DNA from: Microbulbifer pacificus
GTDB taxonomy: Bacteria > Pseudomonadota > Gammaproteobacteria > Pseudomonadales > Cellvibrionaceae
Length of the DNA: 64,000 bases
NCBI RefSeq assembly: GCF_033723955.1
Contig: NZ_CP137555.1
Coordinates: 3,588,001 to 3,652,000 of the forward strand
Direction: 5' to 3'
Shown here piece after piece: positions 27,937 through 36,440 of the stretch. The translations under genes were made by a program, and so were the position numbers. Positions within the stretch are counted from its first letter, which is position 1, and the number at the start of each line of letters is the position of its first letter. Below the pieces are notes generated by a model that was given only the letters and a program-made list of their open reading frames with translations, searched no databases and was not told the origin of the DNA.

Positions 27937-28695
27937 CTACGGGTTTTTCTGCGCCCAGAGTAAGAATTCCCGGTTGCCATCACCGCCGGTAATAGGGCTG
28001 TCAATGTAGCTTTTTACTTCCAGCCCCAGGGAATTACACAGCGCACTGATCTTTTCCTGTACTCCCTGGTACAGCGCGGGATCGCGCACCAGACCACCCT
28101 TGCCAATGCCTTCGGGGCCCACTTCAAACTGGGGTTTCACCAGACTCAACAGGTGGCCGCCGGTTTTCATTAGTGGCGGCAGTTGCGGCAGGATCAGGGT
28201 CTGGGAAATAAACGAAACGTCCATCACCACCGCGTCAAAGCCCTCGTCGGCCAGCGGGGCCAGTTGCTCCGCCGTCAGGTAGCGTGCATTGATACCCTCG
28301 AACAGGTGCATACGCGGATTGTTGCGCAGGGATTCGGCCAGTTGGTCACGCCCTACATCCACGCCGACCACCAGTTCGGCACCGCGCTGCAGAAGGCAGT
28401 CGCTGAAACCACCGGTTGAGCAGCCCACGTCCAGCGCCCGCCAGCCCGCCGGGTCGAGACCGGTGTGATCGAGAATTCCCGCCAGTTTCAGCCCTGCACG
28501 GGATACATAGCGGTCTTCCGGCAGGGATTCCACCTTGATGCGGATATCCTCGCTCACGCTCTGGCTGGGCTTGGTGGCTGGGCGCCAGTTGGGGCCGTCG
28601 CCAAGCAGTACGCAACCGGCGTCAATCAGTTTGCGCGCATGCGTACGGGAGCTGGCGAGTTTTTGGTCCACCAATAACAGGTCGAGACGAATCAT
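27937..28695 (-). CDS. tlyA: TlyA-family rRNA 2'-O-methyltransferase
   Basis: RNA methyltransferase of 252 aa with an N-terminal S4 domain (about 1-60, 'RLDLLLVDQKLASSRTHARKLIDAGCV') and an FtsJ-type SAM domain (65-250) including 'ALDVGCSTGGFSDCLLQRGA' (SAM loop), 'DAVVMDVSFIS' and 'SLVKPQFEVG'. TlyA proteins methylate cytidines in 16S and/or 23S rRNA and are often misnamed haemolysins. The start is ATG 28695; a GTG three codons upstream is less likely. Converges on the DUF1272 gene. Confidence 0.92.
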   Translation of the reverse strand: MIRLDLLLVDQKLASSRTHARKLIDAGCVLLGDGPNWRPATKPSQSVSEDIRIKVESLPEDRYVSRAGLKLAGILDHTGLDPAGWRALDVGCSTGGFSDCLLQRGAELVVGVDVGRDQLAESLRNNPRMHLFEGINARYLTAEQLAPLADEGFDAVVMDVSFISQTLILPQLPPLMKTGGHLLSLVKPQFEVGPEGIGKGGLVRDPALYQGVQEKISALCNSLGLEVKSYIDSPITGGDGNREFLLWAQKNP

Positions 28696-28851
28696 GAACG
28701 GCACTATAGTTTCGAAATTGGGCGGGGAGATGGCGGCAATGCTACCCTGTGGGCTATTTCCTGAGAAGTATTAGCAGTTAGCGAAAAGGCTTTCATTGCA
28801 GATCGGAATATTTAGATTGAGCCTGCCAGGGCAACAAGGAGTCAGCAGTCG

Positions 28852-30294
28852 ATGGCGAAAAATGTGTTGAGCAAATTCACCGTACGCAAGGGCCGGGTAT
28901 TCGAGGCCCCACTGGAAAATGCGTTCGGCCGACTCGTCACGCCATTCGAAGAGTTTATCCATCGCCAGAGCAGCAGTGGCCTGTTGTTGATGGCGTGCGC
29001 GGTGATCGCCCTGGTCATTGCCAATTCCCCGTGGCAGGAGGCCTACAAGCACCTGCTGCACCTGCCGGTCAGTTACAATTTTGGCGACTGGTCGCTGTCC
29101 ATGAGCTTTCACCACTGGATCAACGATGGGCTGATGGCCATCTTCTTCCTGTTGGTGGGACTCGAGCTCAAGCGTGAATTTCTTGTCGGTGAATTGTCTG
29201 AACTGAAGCACGCGGTGTTGCCGGTATTGGCGGCGATTGGCGGCATGCTGGTGCCAGCACTGATTTTTTACGCCTTTAACGGCGGCACGCCCACCGAGCG
29301 TGGCTGGGGGATTCCCATGGCCACGGATATCGCGTTTGCGGTGGGCTGTATTGCGATACTCGGCAACCGGGTACCGCGGGCGGTGGTGACATTTCTGGTG
29401 GCGCTGGCCATCGTGGATGACCTCGGGGCCATTCTGGTCATCGCTGTCTGGTATACGGAGAGCGTGAATACCCATGCACTGATCGCCGCCTGTGTGCTGG
29501 TGGGAGTGCTGTGGTTGCTGCAGTTTGTCGGCGTGCGCCGCTCCGCTGGCTATATTTTTGTCGGCATATTGCTGTGGTATGCGCTTTACCGGACCGGTGT
29601 ACATGCGACGCTGGCAGGGGTGATCACTGCCATGGCGATTCCAGCGGGCCCCAAATACGATCCGGTTGCCTTCAGTACCTTCGTCAAAGACATTATCCGC
29701 AGCTTCGACCGCTGTTTCCGCCCCGGTGACAAGATCATTGCCAATGATGCGCTGCGCGCGCGGGTTACCGCGCTGGATAATGGGATTCATCTGGTGCAGT
29801 CGCCGCTGCAGCGTATGGAAACACGCTTGCACACGCCGGTTGCCTTCATTGTGGTGCCGATTTTCGCCCTCGCCAACGCGGGCATTCCTATCGACAGTTT
29901 CACCAGCTACTCCGCGGTGTTTAACCCCCTGACCCTCGGCGTGATCTGTGGTCTTGTGTTCGGCAAGCTGATCGGCATCGTCGGCGCGACCTGGATCGGC
30001 TGGAAGCTCGGGTTGGGGGAGCTTCCCAAGTCGGCAACGTTCCATCACATCATCGGTGTGGCGCTGTTGGGCGGGATCGGTTTTACCATGTCGATCTTTA
30101 TTTCCGAGCTGGCGTTTGCCGGGGAAGCCAAAATGCTGATCCAGGCCAAGGCCGGTGTGCTACTGGCTTCCGTCATCTCCGGGGTGGCCGGGTTCCTGGT
30201 GTTGCGGCAGGCGCCGATTGAAGAGTCCACGCAGAAGAGCGACGCGGAGCAACAGGGCGGTATCGAGGAAGGGGAGGGGCGAAAGCTCCCGTGA
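28852..30294 (+). CDS. nhaA: Na+/H+ antiporter NhaA
   Basis: Inner-membrane sodium/proton antiporter, 480 aa, longer than E. coli NhaA (388) mainly by an N-terminal charged leader and a hydrophilic C-terminal tail after residue 460. The catalytic aspartates are in 'FLVALAIVDDLGAILVIA'; 'PMATDIAFAVGC' and 'GIGFTMSIFISELAF' are diagnostic. About twelve membrane segments. Suits a marine organism. The region 'SFDRCFRPGDKIIANDALRARVTALDNGI' is the loop found in the long NhaA subgroup. Confidence 0.94.
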   Translation: MAKNVLSKFTVRKGRVFEAPLENAFGRLVTPFEEFIHRQSSSGLLLMACAVIALVIANSPWQEAYKHLLHLPVSYNFGDWSLSMSFHHWINDGLMAIFFLLVGLELKREFLVGELSELKHAVLPVLAAIGGMLVPALIFYAFNGGTPTERGWGIPMATDIAFAVGCIAILGNRVPRAVVTFLVALAIVDDLGAILVIAVWYTESVNTHALIAACVLVGVLWLLQFVGVRRSAGYIFVGILLWYALYRTGVHATLAGVITAMAIPAGPKYDPVAFSTFVKDIIRSFDRCFRPGDKIIANDALRARVTALDNGIHLVQSPLQRMETRLHTPVAFIVVPIFALANAGIPIDSFTSYSAVFNPLTLGVICGLVFGKLIGIVGATWIGWKLGLGELPKSATFHHIIGVALLGGIGFTMSIFISELAFAGEAKMLIQAKAGVLLASVISGVAGFLVLRQAPIEESTQKSDAEQQGGIEEGEGRKLP

Positions 30295-30330
30295 ACTGGA
30301 GCAGGCTTTAACGTGTTTGCAGAAAAGCGC

Positions 30331-30648
30331 TCATCCGGGCCACGCGAGCCATCCGATAACCAGTAGCGAAGCCCACGCCACCAGCGCGCAACCGAGTTGC
30401 CAGTTGCGCGGCACGTTCTGGAGGATGCCCGATCCGAAGACCACGCCCGCGCACAGTCCCAGCAACAGCAGGCTTGTCGGTCCGGTCGCCGGCGCTTCAC
30501 CATTCCTATACAAAAACATCGGCCAGAAGGTGATGGCGAGGCTCACCAGCAGGCAGGTGACGAAGGTGATAATCCGCAGTGCGTTCATCGGTGCCGCCGC
30601 ATAGTCCCCACCGTGTTCCGCCGGGTTATTCGTCAAACTCGGTCTCAT
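30331..30648 (-). CDS. ybgE: Cyd operon YbgE-family membrane protein
   Basis: Small membrane protein (105 aa from ATG 30648) with three hydrophobic segments. The core 'MNALRIITFVTCLLVSLAITFW' and 'CAGVVFGSGI' align with E. coli YbgE ('RALSFVMALLLAGCMFW', 'CAGVIHGVGF'). The longer start overlaps the end of cydX by 23 bases; a shorter start at ATG 30588 (85 aa) is also possible. It is last in cydP-A-B-X-ybgE. The role is unknown, although it always accompanies cytochrome bd. Confidence 0.78.
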   Translation of the reverse strand: MRPSLTNNPAEHGGDYAAAPMNALRIITFVTCLLVSLAITFWPMFLYRNGEAPATGPTSLLLLGLCAGVVFGSGILQNVPRNWQLGCALVAWASLLVIGWLAWPG

Positions 30649-30745
30649 TGCGATCCATATTCTCGGTTACTTCCAGCCACAGCGCGTTGACGATGGCAAA
30701 AAAACAGGCCAGCAGCACGCCGAGAATCCAGGTGAAATACCACAT
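30626..30745 (-). CDS. cydX: Cytochrome bd small subunit CydX (39 aa)
   Basis: Thirty-nine-residue subunit needed for stability of the bd oxidase. The translation MWYFTWILGVLLACFFAIVN (residues 1-20) aligns almost residue by residue with E. coli CydX ('MWYFAWILGTLLACSFGVI'). One membrane helix and an acidic tail ending NETEFDE. It starts 12 bases after the cydB stop. Its size puts it under most gene-finding cutoffs. Confidence 0.96.
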   Translation of the reverse strand: MWYFTWILGVLLACFFAIVNALWLEVTENMDRNETEFDE

Positions 30746-30757
30746 AAAAGGCGTTCC

Positions 30758-31891
30758 TCAATAGCTGCTGTGGGAGTTGTCTTCAATATATTCCCTGGTC
30801 ACGCGACCGTACATTTTGCGGTAGCACCACAGGGTGTAGAGCAGAATGATCGGCACAAAAATGACCGCAGCGGCGAACATCAAGCCCAGTGTCAACTCGC
30901 TGGACGTGGCATCCCACATGGTGAGGCTGATATCCGGATTGCGCGACGAGGGCATGACGAAGGGAAACAGGGCTACACCCGCGGTCAGGATGACGCAGGT
31001 CACTGCGAGGGCACTGGTGAGAAATACCAGCGCACTTTCGCCGCGGGAGAGCAGCCAGGTGGCGGCGGCCATCAGGATGCCCAAAAGCGGGATGGCCCAT
31101 AACAGTGGATATGCCTGGTAGTTGGCCTGCCAGCCGCTGTTGCCATAAGCCACGGATTTCATCAGCGGGTTGATCTTGTCCCCCAGCGGTTTGATATCGA
31201 CGATGCGCATGCCGTCAATGCCGATAAGCAGCCATATCCCGGCGAATACAAACAGTATGATCACCATGATGGCGGTAAGCTGCGTGACCTGTTGCGCGCG
31301 GGTGTGCAGTAACCCACGGGTTTTGAGTTGTAGCCAGGCGCCCCCGTGCATCGCCAGCATGGTGACCGAGAGCAGGCCGCAGACCAGTGCAAACGGGTGT
31401 AGCAATTGCCAGAAACTGCCGTGATAGCTGGGCCGCAGCAGGTCATCCAGTTCAAACGGCAGGCCCAGCATCAGGTTGCCGAACGCCACGCCGAAGATCA
31501 GGGGCGGAACCAGGCCGCCGATGGTCAGCCCCCAGTCCCACATATTGCGCCAGCGCGGGTGGTCGATCTTGGAGCGATAGTCGAAACCGACCGGGCGGAA
31601 GAACAGTGCGCACAGGGTAATGATCAGTGCGGTATAGAGCCCGGAAAAGGCCGCCGCATACACCATCGGCCAAGCTGCGAAAATGGCGCCACCGGCGGTG
31701 ACAAACCACACCTGGTTGCCCTCCCAGTGCGGCCCCACGGTGTTGATCATTATCCGGCGATCCATATCGGTCCTGCCGATCACCCGCAGCAGCATGCCCA
31801 CGCCCATATCGAAGCCGTCGGTGAGGGCAAAGCCGATCAGCAGTACCCCGATCAGTGCCCACCAGATCAGCTTTAGCGTTTCGTAATCCAT
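30758..31891 (-). CDS. cydB: Cytochrome bd ubiquinol oxidase subunit II
   Basis: Membrane subunit, 377 aa, of the high-affinity quinol oxidase. 'WALIGVLLIGFALTDGFDMGVGML' at the start and 'NTVGPHWEGNQVWFVTAGGAIFAAWP' are CydB signatures. Eight to nine helices. The start (ATG 31891) has a GGAGA ribosome-binding site; it is 18 bases behind cydA. With cydX it forms the complete catalytic set. Confidence 0.97.
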   Translation of the reverse strand: MDYETLKLIWWALIGVLLIGFALTDGFDMGVGMLLRVIGRTDMDRRIMINTVGPHWEGNQVWFVTAGGAIFAAWPMVYAAAFSGLYTALIITLCALFFRPVGFDYRSKIDHPRWRNMWDWGLTIGGLVPPLIFGVAFGNLMLGLPFELDDLLRPSYHGSFWQLLHPFALVCGLLSVTMLAMHGGAWLQLKTRGLLHTRAQQVTQLTAIMVIILFVFAGIWLLIGIDGMRIVDIKPLGDKINPLMKSVAYGNSGWQANYQAYPLLWAIPLLGILMAAATWLLSRGESALVFLTSALAVTCVILTAGVALFPFVMPSSRNPDISLTMWDATSSELTLGLMFAAAVIFVPIILLYTLWCYRKMYGRVTREYIEDNSHSSY

Positions 31892-31909
31892 AGCGCGTCT
31901 CCTGTTCCA

Positions 31910-33484
31910 TCAGGTCTGTGAGGGCGATTTCACCGGTATCAGTTCGAAGTGATATCTGCCGGTGCCGAGGCTCGACGGCCCGAGTCGGGTGAAACGCAGC
32001 ATCAGATAGATTTCCACCACGGCCAGCGCCGTGTAAAACGCGATGATTGCGCTGAGGCTGCCGATGACCTCGCCGCGGCTGATGGATGAGGCGGACATAT
32101 AGGTGGGCAACACCTCGGCGATGGACCAGGGTTGGCGGCCATACTCCGCCACGATCCAGCCGCATTCTGCGGCAATCCACGGCAGCGGCAGGGACCAGAG
32201 ACAGGCGTAGAGCACCGCGTGATTAGCGGCGCTGCGGTGGCGCGCGGACTGGATAAACGCCGCAATGAAAACCAGCAGCATCAAAAATCCAGCGCCCACC
32301 ATAATGCGGAAACTCCAGAACATCGGCGCCACCCGGGGAATGGAATGCGCTGCCGCCTGTTTGATCTGTTCGTCGGTGGCGTCGGTGACATTTTCCGTAT
32401 AACGCTTCAATAACAACCCATAGCCGAGATCGTGGCGCAGGTCGGAAAAGGCATTTCTGGTTTCCTGGCTGGTGTCGCCGCCGCGCAGTTGCTGCAGTAG
32501 CGAAAACGCCTGTATGCCCCGGCGGATACGCTGTTCGTTCTCCGGAATGATGCGATCAAATCCGATGACTTCCTCGTCAATGGAACGGGTGGCGATGATG
32601 CCGAGCGCCCAGGGTATTTTTACTTCAAAGTGGTTTTTCTTTTGTTCCTGATCCGGGATGGCAAACAGGGTGAAGCCCGCCGGTGGCTTCTGGGTTTCCC
32701 ACTCCGCTTCTACCGCGGCGAGTTTTACTTTCTGCACATCGCCCACGGTGTAACCGCTTTCGTCGCCGAGCACGATGACCGAGAGAATCGAGGCCAGTCC
32801 GAAGCTCGCGGCAATGGCAAAGGAGCGGCGGGCAAAGGGGATATCGCGTCTTTTCAACAGGTAGTAGGAGGACACGCTCAGGACAAACATGGCGCCGGTG
32901 ACATAGCCCGCGGCCACGGTGTGCACAAACTTGACCTGCGCCACCGGGTTGAACAGCACATCGCTGAAGCTCGCGAGCTCCATACGCATGGATTGGAAAT
33001 TGAATTCAGCGCCGGTGGGATACTGCATCCAGCCGTTGGCGATCAGGATCCACAGTGCAGAGAGATTGGAACCGATGGCCACCAGCCAGGTGCACACCAG
33101 GTGCTGCACTTTGCTCAGGCGGTCCCAGCCGAAAAAGAACAGGCCGATAAACGTGGACTCAAGAAAAAATGCCATCAGTCCCTCGATGGCCAGCGGCACC
33201 CCGAAAATGTCCCCTACATAGTGGGAGTAGTAACTCCAATTCGTACCGAACTGGAATTCCATCGTCAGCCCGGTGGTCACACCGAGGGCAAAGTTGATTC
33301 CAAACAGCTTGCCCCAGAATTTCGTCATGTCCCGGTAGATCGTTTTACCGGTCAGGACATAGCAGGACTCCATGATTGCCAGCAGGAACGACAGGCCAAG
33401 GGTCAGCGGCACAAACAAAAAGTGGTACAGGGCCGTGAGGCCGAACTGCAGCCGGGACAGGTCGACAACGGTTTCATCGATCAC
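31910..33484 (-). CDS. cydA: Cytochrome bd ubiquinol oxidase subunit I
   Basis: Haem-bearing subunit of 524 aa. '[26 protein letters not shown]' holds the haem d-side histidine; '[26 protein letters not shown]' and '[12 protein letters not shown]' are diagnostic; the Q-loop includes '[16 protein letters not shown]'. The start is GTG 33484, immediately after the stop of the small upstream gene, whose last codons contain the GGAG ribosome-binding site. It reduces oxygen to water without proton pumping and tolerates low oxygen and sulphide. Confidence 0.97.
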   Translation of the reverse strand: MIDETVVDLSRLQFGLTALYHFLFVPLTLGLSFLLAIMESCYVLTGKTIYRDMTKFWGKLFGINFALGVTTGLTMEFQFGTNWSYYSHYVGDIFGVPLAIEGLMAFFLESTFIGLFFFGWDRLSKVQHLVCTWLVAIGSNLSALWILIANGWMQYPTGAEFNFQSMRMELASFSDVLFNPVAQVKFVHTVAAGYVTGAMFVLSVSSYYLLKRRDIPFARRSFAIAASFGLASILSVIVLGDESGYTVGDVQKVKLAAVEAEWETQKPPAGFTLFAIPDQEQKKNHFEVKIPWALGIIATRSIDEEVIGFDRIIPENEQRIRRGIQAFSLLQQLRGGDTSQETRNAFSDLRHDLGYGLLLKRYTENVTDATDEQIKQAAAHSIPRVAPMFWSFRIMVGAGFLMLLVFIAAFIQSARHRSAANHAVLYACLWSLPLPWIAAECGWIVAEYGRQPWSIAEVLPTYMSASSISRGEVIGSLSAIIAFYTALAVVEIYLMLRFTRLGPSSLGTGRYHFELIPVKSPSQT

Positions 33485-33688
33485 TTAAGGCTCCTTGCCG
33501 ATGATCTCTGTGGGTGAAGCGGGTTCGGTGGTACGGGCTTCCCGAGGGTTCTGCAGGAAATATTGGTCCACCGGTGCCTGTTCCACTTGCGGGCGGAAAT
33601 ACACGAACTTGATCAGCATGATGATGGCGACCTTGATGACCAGAACTGCACCCAGTTCGACCAGCAGGCGGCGGTCAGACAATGACAT
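33485..33688 (-). CDS. cydP: CydP-like small membrane protein preceding cydA
   Basis: Protein of 67 aa from ATG 33688: 'MSLSDRRLLVELGAVLVIKV' then one membrane helix to 'KFVYFRPQ' and a hydrophilic tail. This resembles the putative small oxidase subunit CydP found directly before cydA in many Proteobacteria. Earlier in-frame starts would add a cysteine-rich stretch without homology. The stop is adjacent to the cydA GTG, so translation is likely coupled. Its biochemical role is not known. Confidence 0.72.
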   Translation of the reverse strand: MSLSDRRLLVELGAVLVIKVAIIMLIKFVYFRPQVEQAPVDQYFLQNPREARTTEPASPTEIIGKEP

Positions 33689-33933
33689 GGAGATTCCAGC
33701 CCGGCGGCACAGGGAGAACAGGCGGAAATTGGCCGCGTAATCAGGGTAGCAATCGCCGCTGCCAGTCAGGGACGCGGGGACCGAAACCGGCGCGGATTTC
33801 ACGTTGCAGGCGCGGTCTGGCGCGAAGTTACTCCTGTGTTAGTATCGGAAACCATATTGTTTTGGTCAGTCCGGTTTATGCGCTGACCGAAAATTGGCTA
33901 GTCACTCAATAATCAAAATCAGGAGTGCGTGCA

Positions 33934-34983
33934 ATGGTGACGATAACCCTGCAAAAACTGGAACAGTCGCTGCTGAACCTGCGCGAGGCGAACGACTGGC
34001 GCGGTGTCCTGTGCTGGAGCCTGCTACCGGTACTGGCACTGGTAACCGGTCTGGGGCTGGTGGTTGGCAAGGGCATACCCTCCGCAGATATCTCGCTGGA
34101 CAATTCCTTCAATGTGGAATCGGCGTTTGCCAAAGAGCGCCAGAAGTATCCGGACATCAGCATTGCCCGGGTCGCACCTGTCGCGGGTGTGGCGGTGGAG
34201 CGGGGGCAGGTATACCGCCGTGTCGGCGCGCGCGCACTGCACCTGGACCTGTTCCGCCCCGACAGTGGCGGGCCGCGTCCCGCGGTGCTGCTGGTGCACG
34301 GCGGTGGCTGGAAGTCCGGCAATCGCACGCTGCAGGAGCCCATGGCCACCTACCTGGCCAACCGCGGCTTTGTCACCGCCACGGTAGAGCACCGTCTGTC
34401 TCCGGAAGCCCGCTACCCGGCGGCCGTGCAGGACATCAAGGCCGCGGTGTGCTGGCTGCACCAGAACGCCACGCGCCTGGGGGTGGACCGCAACCACATC
34501 GCGATTCTCGGCGCCTCTTCCGGCGCGCAACTGGCAACACTTGTTGGGGTGACCCCGGGATTGCCCGCGTTCCGTGAGGGGCGCGATGCAAGGTGTGAAT
34601 CCGTGGCCGCCATCGTCAATCTGGACGGTATTGTGAGCTTCATTACCCCCATGGCGCTGGAGCACGAGAACGACCCGCGCAAGAATCCATCCGCAGCCGG
34701 TGCCTGGTTTGGCGGTCGCTATGAGGAAGTGCCGGATCTCTGGCGCGAGGCCTCGCCGCTGGAATACGCCGGTACGGGCTCGCCGCCCACCCTGTTCATC
34801 AATAGCAGTCGGCCGCGTTTTCACGCCGGGCGGGATGAATATATCGCCCGGCTGGCGGCGGCGAACGTTCACACCGAGGTGATGACCCACGGCGATACAC
34901 CGCACCCCTTCTGGCTGTTCCAGCCGTGGTTTGACCCCACCGCACAGCGGGTGGGGGACTTTCTTCAGGACGTGTTGAAATAA
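33934..34983 (+). CDS. Alpha/beta-hydrolase, lipase/esterase (HSL-like)
   Basis: Protein of 349 aa with one N-terminal hydrophobic segment (about 25-45), a possible membrane anchor, then an esterase domain: oxyanion-hole motif HGGGW, nucleophile elbow 'GASSGAQ' and a late Asp and 'HGDTPHPFW' His completing the triad. This combination is typical for carboxylesterases of the hormone-sensitive lipase or BD-FAE group, which can deacetylate plant polysaccharides. ATG 33934 follows AGGAG by eight bases. Divergent from the cyd operon. Substrate unknown. Confidence 0.82.
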   Translation: MVTITLQKLEQSLLNLREANDWRGVLCWSLLPVLALVTGLGLVVGKGIPSADISLDNSFNVESAFAKERQKYPDISIARVAPVAGVAVERGQVYRRVGARALHLDLFRPDSGGPRPAVLLVHGGGWKSGNRTLQEPMATYLANRGFVTATVEHRLSPEARYPAAVQDIKAAVCWLHQNATRLGVDRNHIAILGASSGAQLATLVGVTPGLPAFREGRDARCESVAAIVNLDGIVSFITPMALEHENDPRKNPSAAGAWFGGRYEEVPDLWREASPLEYAGTGSPPTLFINSSRPRFHAGRDEYIARLAAANVHTEVMTHGDTPHPFWLFQPWFDPTAQRVGDFLQDVLK

Positions 34984-35058
34984 CAGTCGCATCCGTCGCT
35001 TTTGGCTGGCTATACTCGCGCCGATTGACCGGGTAATGGGGCAGTGAGGTCCGCGAAA

Positions 35059-36114
35059 ATGCAACAGCCAGAACAATTTATCGACCTGCTCAAACTGCTG
35101 GTGCGCAGCCCCAGTATTGTCGGTGCGGAGCACTCGTTTTTCCGTGTACTGCAGCGCGAGCTGGAGGAGCGTGGCGCCCATGTCACCTGGTATGAGGGGC
35201 TGCTGGTGGCCCAGGGGCAGCGCCCCCACAGCGCCAAGTTTTCCGCGCACATAGACCGCCACGGGCTGATCTGCACCGGGCCCAACGAATTCCAGTACGC
35301 CGCCTTTGTCTCCGGCCGCCGTTCCGACCTGCTCGGCAACTCCGTGTCGGAAAAGCTGATGACGAAAATCGTCGATCGCTTCCAGGGGGTTGCGGTCACC
35401 GCCTACGAACCCTGGTCCGGTTCCTATTTTGGCTCCGGTGTCATCCGCCGGGCCTATGTGTGTGGTTACCGCAACAACCTGATTTTCGAGGTGGCGGGGC
35501 TCGAACATGTGGTGGCGGGTACCCCGGTGGCGTTCACCGACCGCCTCAAGGTCTGCGATGGCATTCTCAGTGCCCAGCTGGACAATGTGCTCACCGCGGC
35601 GCACCTGGTACACCTGTATTCCCTCGGCTTTCAGGGCACGGCATTTTTTACCGCCCAGGAGGAGTCCGGCAGTAGCTGGCGCTACCTGTTGGAGTGGTTC
35701 CGCCGCTTCAACGGCGGTACCGAAAGGCTGATCGTGGTGGATACCAGTCCCTACCCGGACCGCGCCAGCGCGGATGCCCAGCAGGTGGTCCTGCGGCGGA
35801 GGGACGCGAACGCGGAATTCCATCCCGGTACCACTGCGCGCCTGGCCGACCTGTGTGATGCCCAGGGAATCAGCTACAGCTACAAGGACACCTATATCGA
35901 GGCGCAGAACCAGAAGGCGATTGCCGAGGGGCTGGAGCCTCAGTCTCTGGGGAGTACCGAGCTGGGGCGTATCGTTTCCGCATCCTCCGGGTTTGTGCAG
36001 GGCACCACGCTGCAGATTCCCACCACCGGTTATCACACCATGCAGGAGTCCGCGTCCATCGAGGCCAACAGCGCCTTCAGCGACCTGCTGTGCGCAATCG
36101 CCGCAGACGGTTAA
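35059..36114 (+). CDS. M42-like / M20-related aminopeptidase family protein
   Basis: Cytosolic protein of 351 aa. 'SAHIDRHGL' near residue 75 places a zinc-ligand His and Asp as in M42/M28 enzymes; 'GTAFFTAQEESGSSW' contains the catalytic Glu pair, and 'VVDTSPYPD' a later ligand; 'IPTTGYHTMQESASI' holds the last His. Such proteins are annotated as peptidase M42 family; activity as a peptidase is inferred. It follows the esterase by 75 bases on the same strand and may be co-transcribed. The start at ATG 35059 is preferred over GTG 35044. Confidence 0.75.
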   Translation: MQQPEQFIDLLKLLVRSPSIVGAEHSFFRVLQRELEERGAHVTWYEGLLVAQGQRPHSAKFSAHIDRHGLICTGPNEFQYAAFVSGRRSDLLGNSVSEKLMTKIVDRFQGVAVTAYEPWSGSYFGSGVIRRAYVCGYRNNLIFEVAGLEHVVAGTPVAFTDRLKVCDGILSAQLDNVLTAAHLVHLYSLGFQGTAFFTAQEESGSSWRYLLEWFRRFNGGTERLIVVDTSPYPDRASADAQQVVLRRRDANAEFHPGTTARLADLCDAQGISYSYKDTYIEAQNQKAIAEGLEPQSLGSTELGRIVSASSGFVQGTTLQIPTTGYHTMQESASIEANSAFSDLLCAIAADG

Positions 36115-36440
36115 CAGGTCTCAGCACTGGTCACTTTGTCGTTGTCGCGCTGTACATCAGGCTGTCTTCAATGGATTGGCGCGAGGCCTGTGATGACATT
36201 CACGTTCGTTGTGTGTGCAAAGCTGCAGCGCTTCAAAAAAGCCCATTTTGGTAATGATGGTGCCAGGTTACGCGTGAGATGATGCCTTGCCGGTCTCCGT
36301 CGGGCTGGATGCGGTCAAAATAAAAATAGACATTTGGTGACAATGGGCGCGGTCCGGGTTTTGAGCCATCCGGCGATGTAGCAAAGCCGGGTTGTGAGCG
36401 ATTGTTGTCGAGTATAGTGGTCCAAACTTCGGTAAGCGGC
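36115..36440. other. Intergenic region before the CheA-like kinase
   Basis: 326 bases. No terminator was seen after the M42-like gene. The minus strand can encode a 69-residue frame from an ATG at 36442 that overlaps the kinase ATG (36441); it is aromatic-rich with no recognised family, and I do not call it. The kinase promoter should be here; no boxes were assigned. Confidence 0.3.

Noticed and set aside
34024..36036. Very long open frame antisense to the esterase and M42-like genes (670 codons)
   Set aside because: It mirrors two real genes; GC-rich third positions create open frames on the other strand. Its translation has no family features or ribosome-binding site.
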